In this document: piece by piece, positions 16,353 to 25,064 of the stretch
How positions within the stretch are numbered: the first letter of the stretch is position 1
How the letters are laid out: each line of letters opens with the position of its first letter
DNA from: Ancylobacter polymorphus
Lineage (GTDB): Bacteria; Pseudomonadota; Alphaproteobacteria; Rhizobiales; Xanthobacteraceae
DNA length: 64,000 bases
Assembly: GCF_030813495.1 (NCBI RefSeq)
Contig: NZ_JAUSUI010000008.1
Location: 124,001 to 188,000, forward strand
Direction: 5' to 3'
Notes under the pieces: model-generated
The model's database searches: none
Told to the model about the DNA's origin: nothing
What the model saw: only the letters and a program-made list of their open reading frames with translations
Made by a program: the position numbers and the translations under genes

Positions 16353-17870
16353 TTGGCCCTGTTTCTGAAGCCACATGGCGACGGGGGGGTGGCGTGTGGC
16401 GCGTCGGTCCTCCTGCTGTTCGCGAATATCGTGCTCGGCGGGGCCACGCGCACGGGCTATCTCGCCGACGTGTTGCTGCAGTTCCTTTCACTCCCCTTTC
16501 TCGCCCTGGCGGCGTGGCTCTGGCTTGATCGCCTGACGGTGTCCCCCGGCCGCCTGCGGTTCACCCTCGGACTCGCCTGCGGCGCCGCGATCGCGGTGGT
16601 CGGCGTGCTCATCGCGTTGGCGCAGGTCTTTCCGCTGTTCGGCGCGCCGGGCTGGGGAGGCATCTCCGCCCGCCTTCTCGCCGCCGGCGGGCAGGGGCTG
16701 GAAGGCGTCGCCTGGACCGGCAGTTCCTCCGTCGACCCGGCGGCGAGCCTCGCCGCGCTCCCCGCCGTGCTGCCGCCGCTGGCGCTGTTTCTTCTGGTCG
16801 CCCTGCTCGACGAGGACAGCCGCCTGCGCTTTTCCGGCTGGGCGTTGGTCTTCGGCTTCCTGGCGCTGTTCCTCGGCGTTCTGCAGGTGATGCAGGGCCC
16901 GGCCAGCGCGCTGCGCTTCTTCGAGATCAGCAACCGTTCGGAATCGGTGGGCTTCTTCGCCAACCGCAACCATTTCGCCGCGCAGCTCTATGTGACCTTC
17001 CTCATCGGCGTCGCCTGGTTGGTCGGCCGTGGCGACGGTGTGCTGGGGGATCGGGGCCCGAGCACGCCCAAGGTGATCTGGCTCGCCGGTGCCTTCTGTC
17101 TCGGCCTGCTCATCATGGCCGGCATTGCTCTCGCCCGTTCGCGCGCGGGTATATTGCTGCTGCTGCTGGGGCTGGCGGGCGTGGTGGTGATGGCGCCGCT
17201 GATCCTCTCTGTTCTGCGCGGGCGCGCCGCCGCCCCCCGGCGGGTGCGCAGCCTCGTGCTCGCCGTGCTGGTGGGGCTGGCGCTGCTGGTCGGCCAACTC
17301 GGCGCCGACCGCTTTCTCGGCCGTTTCGGCGGCGGCCTCGTGGACCAGATACGCGCGACCCTCACCGAGACCACGCTGCAGGCCGCGCTGGAAGCTCTGC
17401 CCTTCGGCACCGGGCTCGGCACCTTCACCGCCGTGTTCCCGGTCTATGAAGGCGCGGCGACGCTGGGCCCGCAATATATCAACCGCGCCCATGACGACTG
17501 GGTGGAGTTCTTTCTGGAGACCGGCCTCGCGGGCGGGCTGCTGGCGCTGCTGTTCCTCGTCTGGTTCGGCGCGCGCGTGTACCGTCTATGGATCGCTCCG
17601 GATGAAAGGGGTGCGACGCGGCTGCTGGTGCTGCAGCAATGCGCCTCGCTGGCGGTGCTGCTGCTGATGCTGCATTCCTTCGTCGATTATCCCCTGCGCA
17701 CCGCCGCCATGCTGGCCTATTTCGCCGTCTGCTGCGCGCTGATGACGCCGGCCGCGGCGCTGGCGCGGGTCACGCGGCAGGCGCGTGACCCCGTCACTCC
17801 CGCCGCCCCCACGCGCGCCGTTCCAACGCGCCGGCCGATGCGGTCCCCCGGCGCGGGAGCACGGGCATGA
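16353..17870 (+). CDS. O-antigen ligase / polymerase family membrane protein (WaaL/Wzy_C type)
   Basis: A 505-residue inner-membrane protein with about 10-12 hydrophobic spans. A periplasmic loop with SNRSESVGFFANRNHFAA and the later RAHDDWVEFFLETGLAGG segment match the Wzy_C family, which includes O-antigen ligases, polymerases and PglL-type protein O-glycosyltransferases. The start is a TTG at 16353 with AAAGAGGC upstream. The last 133 codons (17471-17870) occur again at 19903-20302. The product it ligates is probably the lipid-linked glycan made by the following genes; which acceptor it uses cannot be decided by eye. Confidence 0.85.
   Translation: MALFLKPHGDGGVACGASVLLLFANIVLGGATRTGYLADVLLQFLSLPFLALAAWLWLDRLTVSPGRLRFTLGLACGAAIAVVGVLIALAQVFPLFGAPGWGGISARLLAAGGQGLEGVAWTGSSSVDPAASLAALPAVLPPLALFLLVALLDEDSRLRFSGWALVFGFLALFLGVLQVMQGPASALRFFEISNRSESVGFFANRNHFAAQLYVTFLIGVAWLVGRGDGVLGDRGPSTPKVIWLAGAFCLGLLIMAGIALARSRAGILLLLLGLAGVVVMAPLILSVLRGRAAAPRRVRSLVLAVLVGLALLVGQLGADRFLGRFGGGLVDQIRATLTETTLQAALEALPFGTGLGTFTAVFPVYEGAATLGPQYINRAHDDWVEFFLETGLAGGLLALLFLVWFGARVYRLWIAPDERGATRLLVLQQCASLAVLLLMLHSFVDYPLRTAAMLAYFAVCCALMTPAAALARVTRQARDPVTPAAPTRAVPTRRPMRSPGAGARA
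17471..17870 (+). repeat. Direct repeat copy 1: 3' end of the O-antigen ligase gene
   Basis: This 400-base segment matches 19903-20302 with no length difference. The first 330 bases differ at only about ten positions; the last 70 diverge more before re-converging on GATGCGGTCCCCCGGCGCGG. Copy 1 is inside the intact ligase gene. Confidence 0.92.
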
Positions 17871-17984
17871 TGAAGCGGACCGCGCCTTGGAGCTATGCAG
17901 CGCCGGATCGCGCGGGGCCCCCGTCCGCCCGCCGTGCGGGGGGCTTCTGCCGGGTGCTTCCCCCCGACCAAACGGTTGCCGCGC

Positions 17985-18566
17985 ATGTCTGATTTCTACG
18001 TCAAGGGGGGCAAGCGCCTGCTCGACGTGACGCTGGCGCTGGCGCTGGCCGTGCCGGCGGGTCTCGTCTGTCTTGGCTGCATGCTTGCCATCCGGCTGGA
18101 AAGTCCCGGCCCCGCGCTGTTCCGGCAGAGGCGGGTAGGGCGAAATCGCCGTCCGTTCGTCCTGTACAAGCTGCGAACCATGGCGACCGATACCGGCAAC
18201 CACCCCAGCCACGAGGTGCCGCCGGCGGCGATCACTCGCCTCGGCGCACTCCTGCGCAGGACCAAAGTCGACGAACTGCCGCAACTGCTGAACGTCTTGC
18301 GCGGTGACATGAGCTTTGTCGGGCCGCGCCCCTGCCTGCCGAGCCAGGAGGTGCTGATTTCCGAGCGCGCCCGGCGTGGCGTCTATGACGTGCGGCCGGG
18401 CATTACCGGCCCGGCGCAGATTGCTGGCATCGACATGTCAACGCCGGTGGAACTGGCGCAAGCGGATGCCGTTTATCTCATGGAGATCGCGCTAGCGTCG
18501 GATCTCGGCTATCTCGTCAAAACCGCCCGGGGCGGCGGCCGTGGCGATGCGGCTAGGCGTTGCTAA
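17985..18566 (+). CDS. Sugar transferase (polyprenyl-phosphate glycosyl-1-phosphate transferase), first copy
   Basis: A 193-residue monotopic phosphoglycosyl transferase of the WcaJ/PglC fold. There is one N-terminal membrane helix (residues 10-35), then RRVGRNRRPFVLYKLRTM, the catalytic DE pair in KVDELPQLLNVLRGDMSFVGPRP and DVRPGITGPAQI. It starts chain synthesis by moving a sugar phosphate to undecaprenyl phosphate. The C-terminus (GGGRGDAARRC) is atypical and the frame runs 14 bases into the convergent epimerase gene, which may reflect rearrangement. A second, different transferase lies at 20299. Confidence 0.85.
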   Translation: MSDFYVKGGKRLLDVTLALALAVPAGLVCLGCMLAIRLESPGPALFRQRRVGRNRRPFVLYKLRTMATDTGNHPSHEVPPAAITRLGALLRRTKVDELPQLLNVLRGDMSFVGPRPCLPSQEVLISERARRGVYDVRPGITGPAQIAGIDMSTPVELAQADAVYLMEIALASDLGYLVKTARGGGRGDAARRC

Positions 18567-19467
18567 TGCCCTTGGCGAGAAAGGAAAGGCTTTGCGGCAT
18601 CTGCTCGACGGGACGCCAGTCAAAGGCGGCGGTGAGGTGATGCAAGGGGGGCATCTCCAACCCGTCTATGACCCCGGCCACCAGTTCCTGCCGGCCTGTG
18701 ACCGTGCCAATCGCGCGCAGAAGCGCTGGCGGCACTGGAATCAAAAGTGGCGAGCGGTTGAGGGTGCCTCCTATCATCTTGGCCAGGTCGCGTGTGGAGA
18801 CAGCCTGCCCGTCCCAAGGCTCGAAAACGCGGCCGGCGGCGGCATTCCAGCGCTCGGGTCCCGCCAAGGCGATGGCACGGAACAAAGAGACAAGATTGGT
18901 GCGAGAGAGGTAGGCGCGAGGTGCGCGCGCCCCACCGAGCGGCAGCGGAATCGGCTTTGGCGAAAGACGCGCCAGCGCCGCGAAGCCGCCCTTGCAGCCG
19001 GGGCCATAGACCGGCGGCAGCCGCAGGATTACGGTCTTGAGGTCGCCGGCGGCAAGAAACCGCTGTTCAATGGCCTGCTTGGCCGCACCGTAGGAGCCCC
19101 GGCCCTCGCGTGCATACACGCTGCTGGCGAGGATGATCCCCTCAATGCCCGTTGCGCGGGCGGCGGCAATGATGGCGTCCGCGTTGCGCAGGCCGCCTTG
19201 TGCGTCTCGTGCAGCCAGACGCGAGGGGGCGTCGGCGAGATGCAGGATGAACTTCGAATCCGAGAAGGCGCTTTCAAGAGCGGCGCGGTCGGCATAGGAG
19301 GGAACGGTGGCCCACTCGGTCGCTGGCAGCACCCAGTCGGGGCGAGGATGGCGCGAGACGGCACGGTACTGAAGGGCATTACCCGGTGGTTCGGTCAGCA
19401 GGCCGCGTGCGATAAATCCTGTGGCTCCTGCTATCGCGAGCCTTATCTTCTCGTTTCCGCGCGTCAT
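18553..19467 (-). CDS. NAD-dependent epimerase/dehydratase (SDR family)
   Basis: A 304-residue extended-SDR protein. The N-terminal AGATGFIARGLL motif replaces GxxGxxG as GATGFIA, and YGAAK supplies the catalytic Tyr and Lys. It probably reduces or epimerises a nucleotide-linked or lipid-linked hexosamine; the pairing with a WcaJ-type transferase recalls WbpV/WbpL-like modules for QuiNAc. It is the only leftward gene in this rightward block and converges with the first sugar transferase. The start at 19467 was chosen for its ATG; a GTG 9 bases upstream is possible. It is GC-poorer toward its 5' end. Confidence 0.75.
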   Translation of the reverse strand: MTRGNEKIRLAIAGATGFIARGLLTEPPGNALQYRAVSRHPRPDWVLPATEWATVPSYADRAALESAFSDSKFILHLADAPSRLAARDAQGGLRNADAIIAAARATGIEGIILASSVYAREGRGSYGAAKQAIEQRFLAAGDLKTVILRLPPVYGPGCKGGFAALARLSPKPIPLPLGGARAPRAYLSRTNLVSLFRAIALAGPERWNAAAGRVFEPWDGQAVSTRDLAKMIGGTLNRSPLLIPVPPALLRAIGTVTGRQELVAGVIDGLEMPPLHHLTAAFDWRPVEQMPQSLSFLAKGISNA

Positions 19468-19519
19468 GGTTCTCACGATTCTCGCCGAATGCTAGACAAT
19501 AGGTGAATTCTCGATTCTT

Positions 19520-20302
19520 ATGAAAATAGCTTTCATATCCCAGTATTTTTTCCCTGAGCAGTTCTCAAATACCGCGATCGCTCGCGATCTTATCGCGCGC
19601 GGTCATGATGTCCACGTTTTTACATGCGTACCGAACTATCCTGCGGGTGTGTTTTTTGAAGGGTATTCAAATGCCTCACGCCGTGAGGAAAACTGGGAGG
19701 GCATACGTATCAGTCGAGTCTATACCTTCCCTCATGGAAAGACGGCGGCGGCGCTCCTGCTGAACTATCTCGTCTTTCCCTTGGCGGCGAGCTGGACATT
19801 GTCCAGACGGCTCGCGCCAACGGCGGATGTATCCTTCGTGTCGATGCCCTCACCGTTACTACAGGCTTTCGCCGGACTGTTTCTGCGCTGGCAGACGGGC
19901 ACGCAATATATCAACCGCGCCGATGACGACTGGGTGGAGTTCTTTCTGGAGACCGGCCTCGCGGGCGGGCTGCTGGCGCTGCTGTTCCTCGTCTGGTTCG
20001 GCGCGCGCGTGTGCCGGCTGTGGATCGCTCCGGATGAAAGGGGGGCGACGCGGCTGCTGGTGCTGCAGCAATGCGCCTCGCTGGCGGTGCTGCTGCTGAT
20101 GCTGCATTCCTTCGTTGATTATCCCCTGCGCACCGCCGCCATGCTGTCCTATTTCGCCGCCTGCTGCGCGCTGATGACGCCGGCCGCGGCGCTGGCGCGG
20201 GTCACGCGGCAGGCGTGCACGCCCGGTCCTTTCGTCACGCCCGCGCGCGCCGCGCCGGCGCGCCGACCGATGCGGTCCCCCGGCGCGGGAGCACGGACAT
20301 GA
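19520..20302 (+). pseudogene. Chimera: N-terminal third of a WbuB-like glycosyltransferase fused to a duplicated O-antigen ligase C-terminus
   Basis: A single open frame of 260 codons with two unrelated halves. Residues 1-127 (MKIAFISQYFFPEQF, VPNYPAGVFFEGY) are the N-terminal Rossmann part of a GT4 transferase of the WbuB type. From about residue 128 the sequence switches to TQYINRADDDWVEFFLETG, the ligase C-terminus duplicated from 17471-17870. The GT half lacks its nucleotide-sugar domain, so no transferase activity is expected, and the ligase half lacks its active loops. The first half is visibly AT-richer than the second. It may still be translated, since the next gene starts inside its stop (ATGA). 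I treat it as a recombination scar. Confidence 0.88.
19903..20302 (+). repeat. Direct repeat copy 2: ligase 3' end fused to a glycosyltransferase fragment
   Basis: Equal in length to 17471-17870, offset by 2432 bases. The similarity begins abruptly at GCAATATATC and runs to the ligase stop, then a few bases into the next start codon region (ATGATSAAGCGG). Removing one repeat and the DNA between them would restore a ligase gene followed directly by the sugar transferase at 20299. Confidence 0.92.
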
Positions 20303-20904
20303 TCAAGCGGGCGTTCGACATTGTCGTCGCGACATTCTTGCTCGTCGTTCTGGCGCCGGTTCTTGTCGTTCTTGTGTGTCTCGTCCGTGCCCGGCTAGGC
20401 ACGCCGGTGCTCTTTCGGCAGACGCGGCCCGGCTTGCACGGGCGGCCGTTCGAGATCATCAAATTCCGCACCATGGCGGATGCGCGCGACAGCGACGGGC
20501 GATTGCGGCCCGACGGCGAGCGCCTGACCCGCTTCGGTCGCTTTCTGCGCGCCTCCAGCCTTGATGAGCTCCCCGAGCTTTGGAACGTGCTCAAGGGCGA
20601 GATGAGCCTTGTCGGGCCGCGCCCCTTGCTGACGGAATATCTGCCGCTCTATTCACCGGAACAGGCTCGCCGCCACGAGGTGCGCCCGGGCATCACCGGC
20701 TGGGCGCAGGTGAACGGGCGCAACGCGATTTCATGGGACGAGAAATTTGCCATGGACGTCTGGTACGTCGATAATCGCAGCTTCGCGCTTGATATTCGGA
20801 TCATCGCCCTCACTGTGATCAAAGTTCTCAAGCGTGATGGGATTAGCGGCGACGGGGTTGCTACCGCTACCGAGTTTAAACCGACTGACGGTCAGCCCAC
20901 ATGA
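20299..20904 (+). CDS. pglC: PglC-like phosphoglycosyl transferase
   Basis: A 201-residue monotopic transferase. It has one reentrant membrane helix (residues 5-30, beginning KRAFDIVVATFLLVV), then RPFEIIKFRTM, the catalytic DE of SSLDELPELWNVLKGEMSLVGPRP and the VRPGITGWAQVNGRNAISW motif. Its size and position match PglC, which moves di-N-acetylbacillosamine-1-phosphate to undecaprenyl phosphate. The ATG overlaps the preceding chimera stop by 4 bases, and its own stop overlaps the PglD-like ATG by 4 bases. The next genes encode synthesis of the expected sugar, which supports the assignment. Confidence 0.85.
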   Translation: MIKRAFDIVVATFLLVVLAPVLVVLVCLVRARLGTPVLFRQTRPGLHGRPFEIIKFRTMADARDSDGRLRPDGERLTRFGRFLRASSLDELPELWNVLKGEMSLVGPRPLLTEYLPLYSPEQARRHEVRPGITGWAQVNGRNAISWDEKFAMDVWYVDNRSFALDIRIIALTVIKVLKRDGISGDGVATATEFKPTDGQPT

Positions 20905-21548
20905 ACGCGGCACTCCTTATACTTGGCTGCGGCGGGCATGGGCGTGTGGTCGCCGATACCGCGGTGGAGGCGGGTTACAAGAAGGTCGCCTTCCTCGATG
21001 ACAATCCGCCGCGTGAGGAGCGCCGGCTTGCCTTCCCTGTTCTCGGAGCTCTGTCGCTTCTGCCAGGCCTTGCCGGTGAGTGGCCTTGCGCCATCGCCGC
21101 ACTGGGCGATGGCGCGCGACGGTTGGCGTTGTTCGAACAACTCCGTCAGTCGCGGTTTTCAACGCCGACCCTCATCCATCCCTCCGCCATCATCAGCCGG
21201 GGCGCGACGATCGGCGAAGGCGTGTTTGTGGCAGCGGGCGCCATTATCAACTCGGGAGCCCGTATCGCGGAGGCGGCCATCATCAATACCGGCGCGCGGA
21301 TCGACCATGATTGCGACATTGGGACGGCCACGCACATTGCGCCGGGCGCGACTCTCTCGGGCAGGGTGACCGTCGGTGCCGGTTCCTGGATCGGGACCGG
21401 CGCGTCCGTTCGCCAGAATATTCGCATCGGTGATGGGGTCACGATCGGCGTCGGCGCTGCCGTCGTGTCGGATCTTCTGGAAGCTGGCACTTATGCCGGC
21501 GTGCCGGCCCGTCGTCTTCCGCGCCGTCAAGAGGTGGGATTTGCTTAA
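20901..21548 (+). CDS. pglD: PglD-like UDP-4-amino-sugar N-acetyltransferase
   Basis: A 215-residue NeuD/PglD-family enzyme. The N-terminal LGCGGHGRVVADTA motif binds the UDP sugar, and from about residue 90 a left-handed beta helix of hexapeptide repeats binds acetyl-CoA. The catalytic-base histidine motif ARIDHDCDIG is intact. It acetylates the 4-amino group of a UDP-4-amino-4,6-dideoxy-GlcNAc. It overlaps the transferase gene before it by 4 bases and the aminotransferase gene after it by 8 bases, so the order is pglC-pglD-pglE as in a coupled operon. Confidence 0.88.
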   Translation: MNAALLILGCGGHGRVVADTAVEAGYKKVAFLDDNPPREERRLAFPVLGALSLLPGLAGEWPCAIAALGDGARRLALFEQLRQSRFSTPTLIHPSAIISRGATIGEGVFVAAGAIINSGARIAEAAIINTGARIDHDCDIGTATHIAPGATLSGRVTVGAGSWIGTGASVRQNIRIGDGVTIGVGAAVVSDLLEAGTYAGVPARRLPRRQEVGFA

Positions 21549-22734
21549 CACCGGCTTCTCCCCCTGGCCCAGCGTTACGCCTGAGGAAATGGCGGCGGTG
21601 CAGCGGGTCCTTGCCTCCAACCGGGTGAACTACTGGACCGGAGAGGAAGCCCGGCTTTTTGAGCAGGAGTTCGCCGCCTGGGTCGGCACCCGCCACGCCA
21701 TCGCTCTCGCAAACGGCACGCTGGCGCTCGATCTCGCCCTGCGCGGCCTCGGAATTGGGCCCGGCGACGAGGTTGTCGTCACCCCGCGTACCTTCATCGC
21801 TTCGGTATCTTGCGTGGTGAATGCCGGGGCGACGCCGGTCTTCGCCGAGGTCGACCGCGACAGCGGCAACTTGACCGCCGACACCATCGCCGCAGTGCTC
21901 ACTCCGCGCACCCGCGCCGTCGTGTTGGTGCATCTGGCTGGGTGGCCCTGCGATATGGATCCGATCATGGAGCTGTCGGCGCGCCATGGCTTCAAAGTGA
22001 TCGAGGATTGCGCCCAGGCCCATGGCGCCCGCTATCGCGGGCGCAGCGTCGGCTCCATCGGCCATGTCGGCGCCTGGTCCTTCTGCCAGGACAAGATCAT
22101 GACCACCGGCGGCGAAGGCGGCATGGTCACCACTGACGATGAGGAACTCTGGTCGCGCATGTGGGCTTACAAGGACCACGGCAAGAGCTGGGACGCGGTG
22201 TATAACCGCCAGCACCCGCCGGGTTTCCGCTGGCTGCACGAGAGCTTCGGCACCAATTGGCGCATGCTCGAAATGCAGGCGGCGATCGGGCGGGTGCAAC
22301 TTCGCCATATTGACACGTGGGTGGCCACGCGCCGCGCCCATGCGCGTATCCTCACCGACGCGCTGGGGCCCTTTGCCGGGCAGGGCCTGCGCCTGCCGGA
22401 TTCCGACTCGTCCGGAAAGCTAGGAGATGTTCACGCTCACTACAAACTTTACGTTTACGTGGAACCTAGTAGGTTGCATCGGGAGTGGTCGCGCGACCGC
22501 ATTATTTCGGAAATAAACGCTCTTGGCGTTCCATGTTACCACGGAAGCTGTTCTGAAGTTTATCTGGAGCGCGCATTCGAGGGTACTGGCTGGCGGCCGT
22601 CTCAGAGATTTACGGTGGCACGAGAGCTGGGGGATACGAGCATACTGTTTCTTGTGCACCCGACCTTGACCGACGATGAAATCAAGCGCACGGCAGACGC
22701 GGCCGCAGAGGTGATGGCGCGGGCTTTCGGGTAG
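21541..22734 (+). CDS. pglE: DegT/DnrJ/EryC1 aminotransferase, PglE-like
   Basis: About 397 residues, a PLP-dependent sugar aminotransferase. The PLP lysine lies in SFCQDKIMTTGGEGG, and the ANGTLALDLALRGLGIGPGDEV stretch near residues 55-75 and EDCAQAHGARY are family motifs. It would add an amino group at C4 of a UDP-4-keto-6-deoxy-GlcNAc made by the PglF-like enzyme. The TTG at 21541 follows AAGAGGTGGG and fits the family N-terminus (NTGFSPWPSVTPEE). The stretch 22430-22680 is AT-richer than the rest, suggesting a recombined 3' end. Confidence 0.87.
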   Translation: MLNTGFSPWPSVTPEEMAAVQRVLASNRVNYWTGEEARLFEQEFAAWVGTRHAIALANGTLALDLALRGLGIGPGDEVVVTPRTFIASVSCVVNAGATPVFAEVDRDSGNLTADTIAAVLTPRTRAVVLVHLAGWPCDMDPIMELSARHGFKVIEDCAQAHGARYRGRSVGSIGHVGAWSFCQDKIMTTGGEGGMVTTDDEELWSRMWAYKDHGKSWDAVYNRQHPPGFRWLHESFGTNWRMLEMQAAIGRVQLRHIDTWVATRRAHARILTDALGPFAGQGLRLPDSDSSGKLGDVHAHYKLYVYVEPSRLHREWSRDRIISEINALGVPCYHGSCSEVYLERAFEGTGWRPSQRFTVARELGDTSILFLVHPTLTDDEIKRTADAAAEVMARAFG

Positions 22735-22805
22735 AAGTGAGTGTCGCCAGAGGCGGACGGAGCTGCATTTTCGTACGGAAAGTGGCGGCTTGAAGGGGTG
22801 AGTGC

Positions 22806-24770
22806 ATGACCGGACGCTTTCTCAACTATCTCATCGGACTCAGCCGCTCGCGGAAGCGCGCCGTGCTGATGCTGGTGGACGCGGCGCTTCTTGCCGTCAG
22901 CTTCTTTCTGGCGATGGCGCTGCGTCTGGACGGCTTCACCCCTGCCTTGTCGCCCCCCAGCTGGCTTGCCTTTGCGCTCGTCCTGCCCTGCACCTTGCTG
23001 TTGTTTCGCCTGATGGGCCTTTACCGGGCCGTGGTGCGCCATGTCGCCGGGCGCACGGTGCAGGTGCTCGCCTTCGGCCTTGCCGTTTCGGCGCTGCTTC
23101 TGCTGCTGTCGGCCAAGAGCTTCGGCCTGTTCCTGCCGCGTTCGGTGCCCGCCATCTATTGGCTGCTTGCGATGGGGCTCCTCGGCGGGGCGCGGTTCGG
23201 CCTGCGCGCGCTGTATCGCCATCGCCTGGCGCGGCTGAAGGCGCGGGTCATCATTTTCGGCGCCGGCAGCGCCGGACGCCAGCTTTTCGCCACGCTGGAA
23301 CATGGCGGCGACTATGCTCCCGTCGCCTTCGTCGACGACGCGACGGAGCTGCAGGGCCGCGACATTGGCGGGCTGCGCGTCTTTTCGCCCGCCCGCCTGC
23401 CGAGCCTGGTGGCGGAACACGGGGTCGAATGCGTGCTGCTGGCCATTCCCAGCGCCACGCGCCGCCAGCGTCGCAACATATTGGAGCGGCTGGAGCCGCT
23501 GGGTCTGCGCGTCCAGACCGTTCCCGGCCTCTCCGACATCGTGTCCGGCCGGGCGGAGTTGAGCGAGATCCGGGAAGTGGCGATTGAGGATCTGCTCGGC
23601 CGCGACCTGGTGCCGCCCCGGCAGGACCTGCTCGACGCCAATATCCGCGGCAAGAGCGTCATGGTGACGGGGGCGGGCGGCTCGATCGGCAGCGAGTTGT
23701 GCCGGCAGATTTTAAGCCAGCGTCCGTCGCGGCTGGTGCTGCTCGAGCTGTCGGAGTTCTCACTTTACAGTATTGACGAGGAATTGCGGGACCTTGCAAA
23801 GGCGGAATCGCCGGAGACGGTGATCGTCCCGCTGCTCGGCTCCGTGCGCGACCGGTCGCGTCTTGAAGGCGCGCTGCGCCATTTTGCCGTCGACACCATC
23901 TTTCATGCCGCCGCCTACAAGCATGTGCCGCTGGTGGAGCGGAACCCCGTGGAGGGGCTGCGCAACAATGTCTTCGGGACGTTGGCGCTGGCAGAGGCCG
24001 CGCAGACCGCGGGGGTGAAGGCGTTTGTCCTGGTGTCAACCGACAAGGCGGTGCGGCCGACCAACATCATGGGCGCCTCCAAGCGCATCGCCGAGTTGAT
24101 CTGCCAGGCACAAAGCGGGCTACCGGGCGAGACCGTGTTCGCCATCGTCCGCTTCGGCAATGTCGTCGGCTCGTCCGGCTCAGTCATCCCGCTCTTTCGC
24201 AAGCAGATTGAGGCGGGCGGCCCGATCACGGTCACGCATCCGGACATCACCCGCTATTTCATGGCGATCCCGGAGGCGGCGCAGCTTGTGATTCAGGCGG
24301 GCGCCATGGCCCGGGGCGGCGATGTGTTCATTCTCGACATGGGCGAGCCGGTGCGCATCGTCGATCTAGCCTCCCGCATGGTGCGGCTGAGCGGGCTCCG
24401 GCCGGTCGTTTCCGAGGCGGGCGGCGCCTCCCGAACCCGGGTCAAGGGCGACATCGAGATTCGCTTCACGGAGCTGAGGCCGGGCGAGAAGCTGTTCGAG
24501 GAGTTGCTGGTCGGCGACGGGGCGCATCCGACCGCGCATCCGCGCATCATGACGGCGACGGAGATGGCGATGGACTGGCCGGCGCTGGAGGGGCTTCTCG
24601 GCCGCCTGTCGGCGGTGTGCGAGAGACATGATCTTCCGGCGATCCGCCACCTGCTTCATGAAATACCGATCGGCTACGAGCCATCCGGAGCCATCGTTAA
24701 TCCCTGCTGTGAGGCGCCTGAAAGCACCCCGCTGACCGGCGCCCCGGCTCAGTCAAGCGCCACGGCGTGA
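22806..24770 (+). CDS. pglF: PglF/WbpM-like membrane UDP-GlcNAc 4,6-dehydratase
   Basis: A 654-residue inner-membrane dehydratase. There are four N-terminal hydrophobic spans (about 18-135), a CoA-binding-like Rossmann region (IIFGAGSAGRQL near 150), then the catalytic SDR domain from about 285 (TGAGGSIGSELCRQ). The usual Tyr of the active site is replaced by Met in NIMGASK (about 420-426), a hallmark of the PglF, WbpM and FlmA 4,6-dehydratases, with STDKA upstream. It begins the path UDP-GlcNAc to UDP-diNAcBac. AAGGGG lies 10 bases before the ATG. It follows the aminotransferase by 71 bases. Confidence 0.92.
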   Translation: MTGRFLNYLIGLSRSRKRAVLMLVDAALLAVSFFLAMALRLDGFTPALSPPSWLAFALVLPCTLLLFRLMGLYRAVVRHVAGRTVQVLAFGLAVSALLLLLSAKSFGLFLPRSVPAIYWLLAMGLLGGARFGLRALYRHRLARLKARVIIFGAGSAGRQLFATLEHGGDYAPVAFVDDATELQGRDIGGLRVFSPARLPSLVAEHGVECVLLAIPSATRRQRRNILERLEPLGLRVQTVPGLSDIVSGRAELSEIREVAIEDLLGRDLVPPRQDLLDANIRGKSVMVTGAGGSIGSELCRQILSQRPSRLVLLELSEFSLYSIDEELRDLAKAESPETVIVPLLGSVRDRSRLEGALRHFAVDTIFHAAAYKHVPLVERNPVEGLRNNVFGTLALAEAAQTAGVKAFVLVSTDKAVRPTNIMGASKRIAELICQAQSGLPGETVFAIVRFGNVVGSSGSVIPLFRKQIEAGGPITVTHPDITRYFMAIPEAAQLVIQAGAMARGGDVFILDMGEPVRIVDLASRMVRLSGLRPVVSEAGGASRTRVKGDIEIRFTELRPGEKLFEELLVGDGAHPTAHPRIMTATEMAMDWPALEGLLGRLSAVCERHDLPAIRHLLHEIPIGYEPSGAIVNPCCEAPESTPLTGAPAQSSATA

Positions 24771-25064
24771 ACTTGGCACGTTGCTGGCGCGACGCGCTGG
24801 AAGGCCGGGCGGGGGCTCCGCAACGGCGTATGTCCGCAGGCCAGGCTGCTGGCGCCGGCGATTGCCTCCCTGGCCTCCTCGTGCCAGAAGACCCTTCGGT
24901 TGCCGGGGGCCTATCGCAAGACGCGAGCATTCGGAGAACTCTTTACAATGGTACCGCGTGCTCCTTCGGCCGGCAAGGCCCCGGCGCCTGGGCAACGGTT
25001 CGGTGCGGGGCGCCAGCAGCAGGAGCGGATGGATGTCGCATGTTGAAGAGCGGGTGAGGCCGGC
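24771..25064. other. Intergenic, nothing recognised
   Basis: About 290 bases between the dehydratase and the ABC flippase. Short open stretches occur in two frames but without start signals or family motifs. The segment could contain a promoter for the flippase gene; none was clear. Confidence 0.5.
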
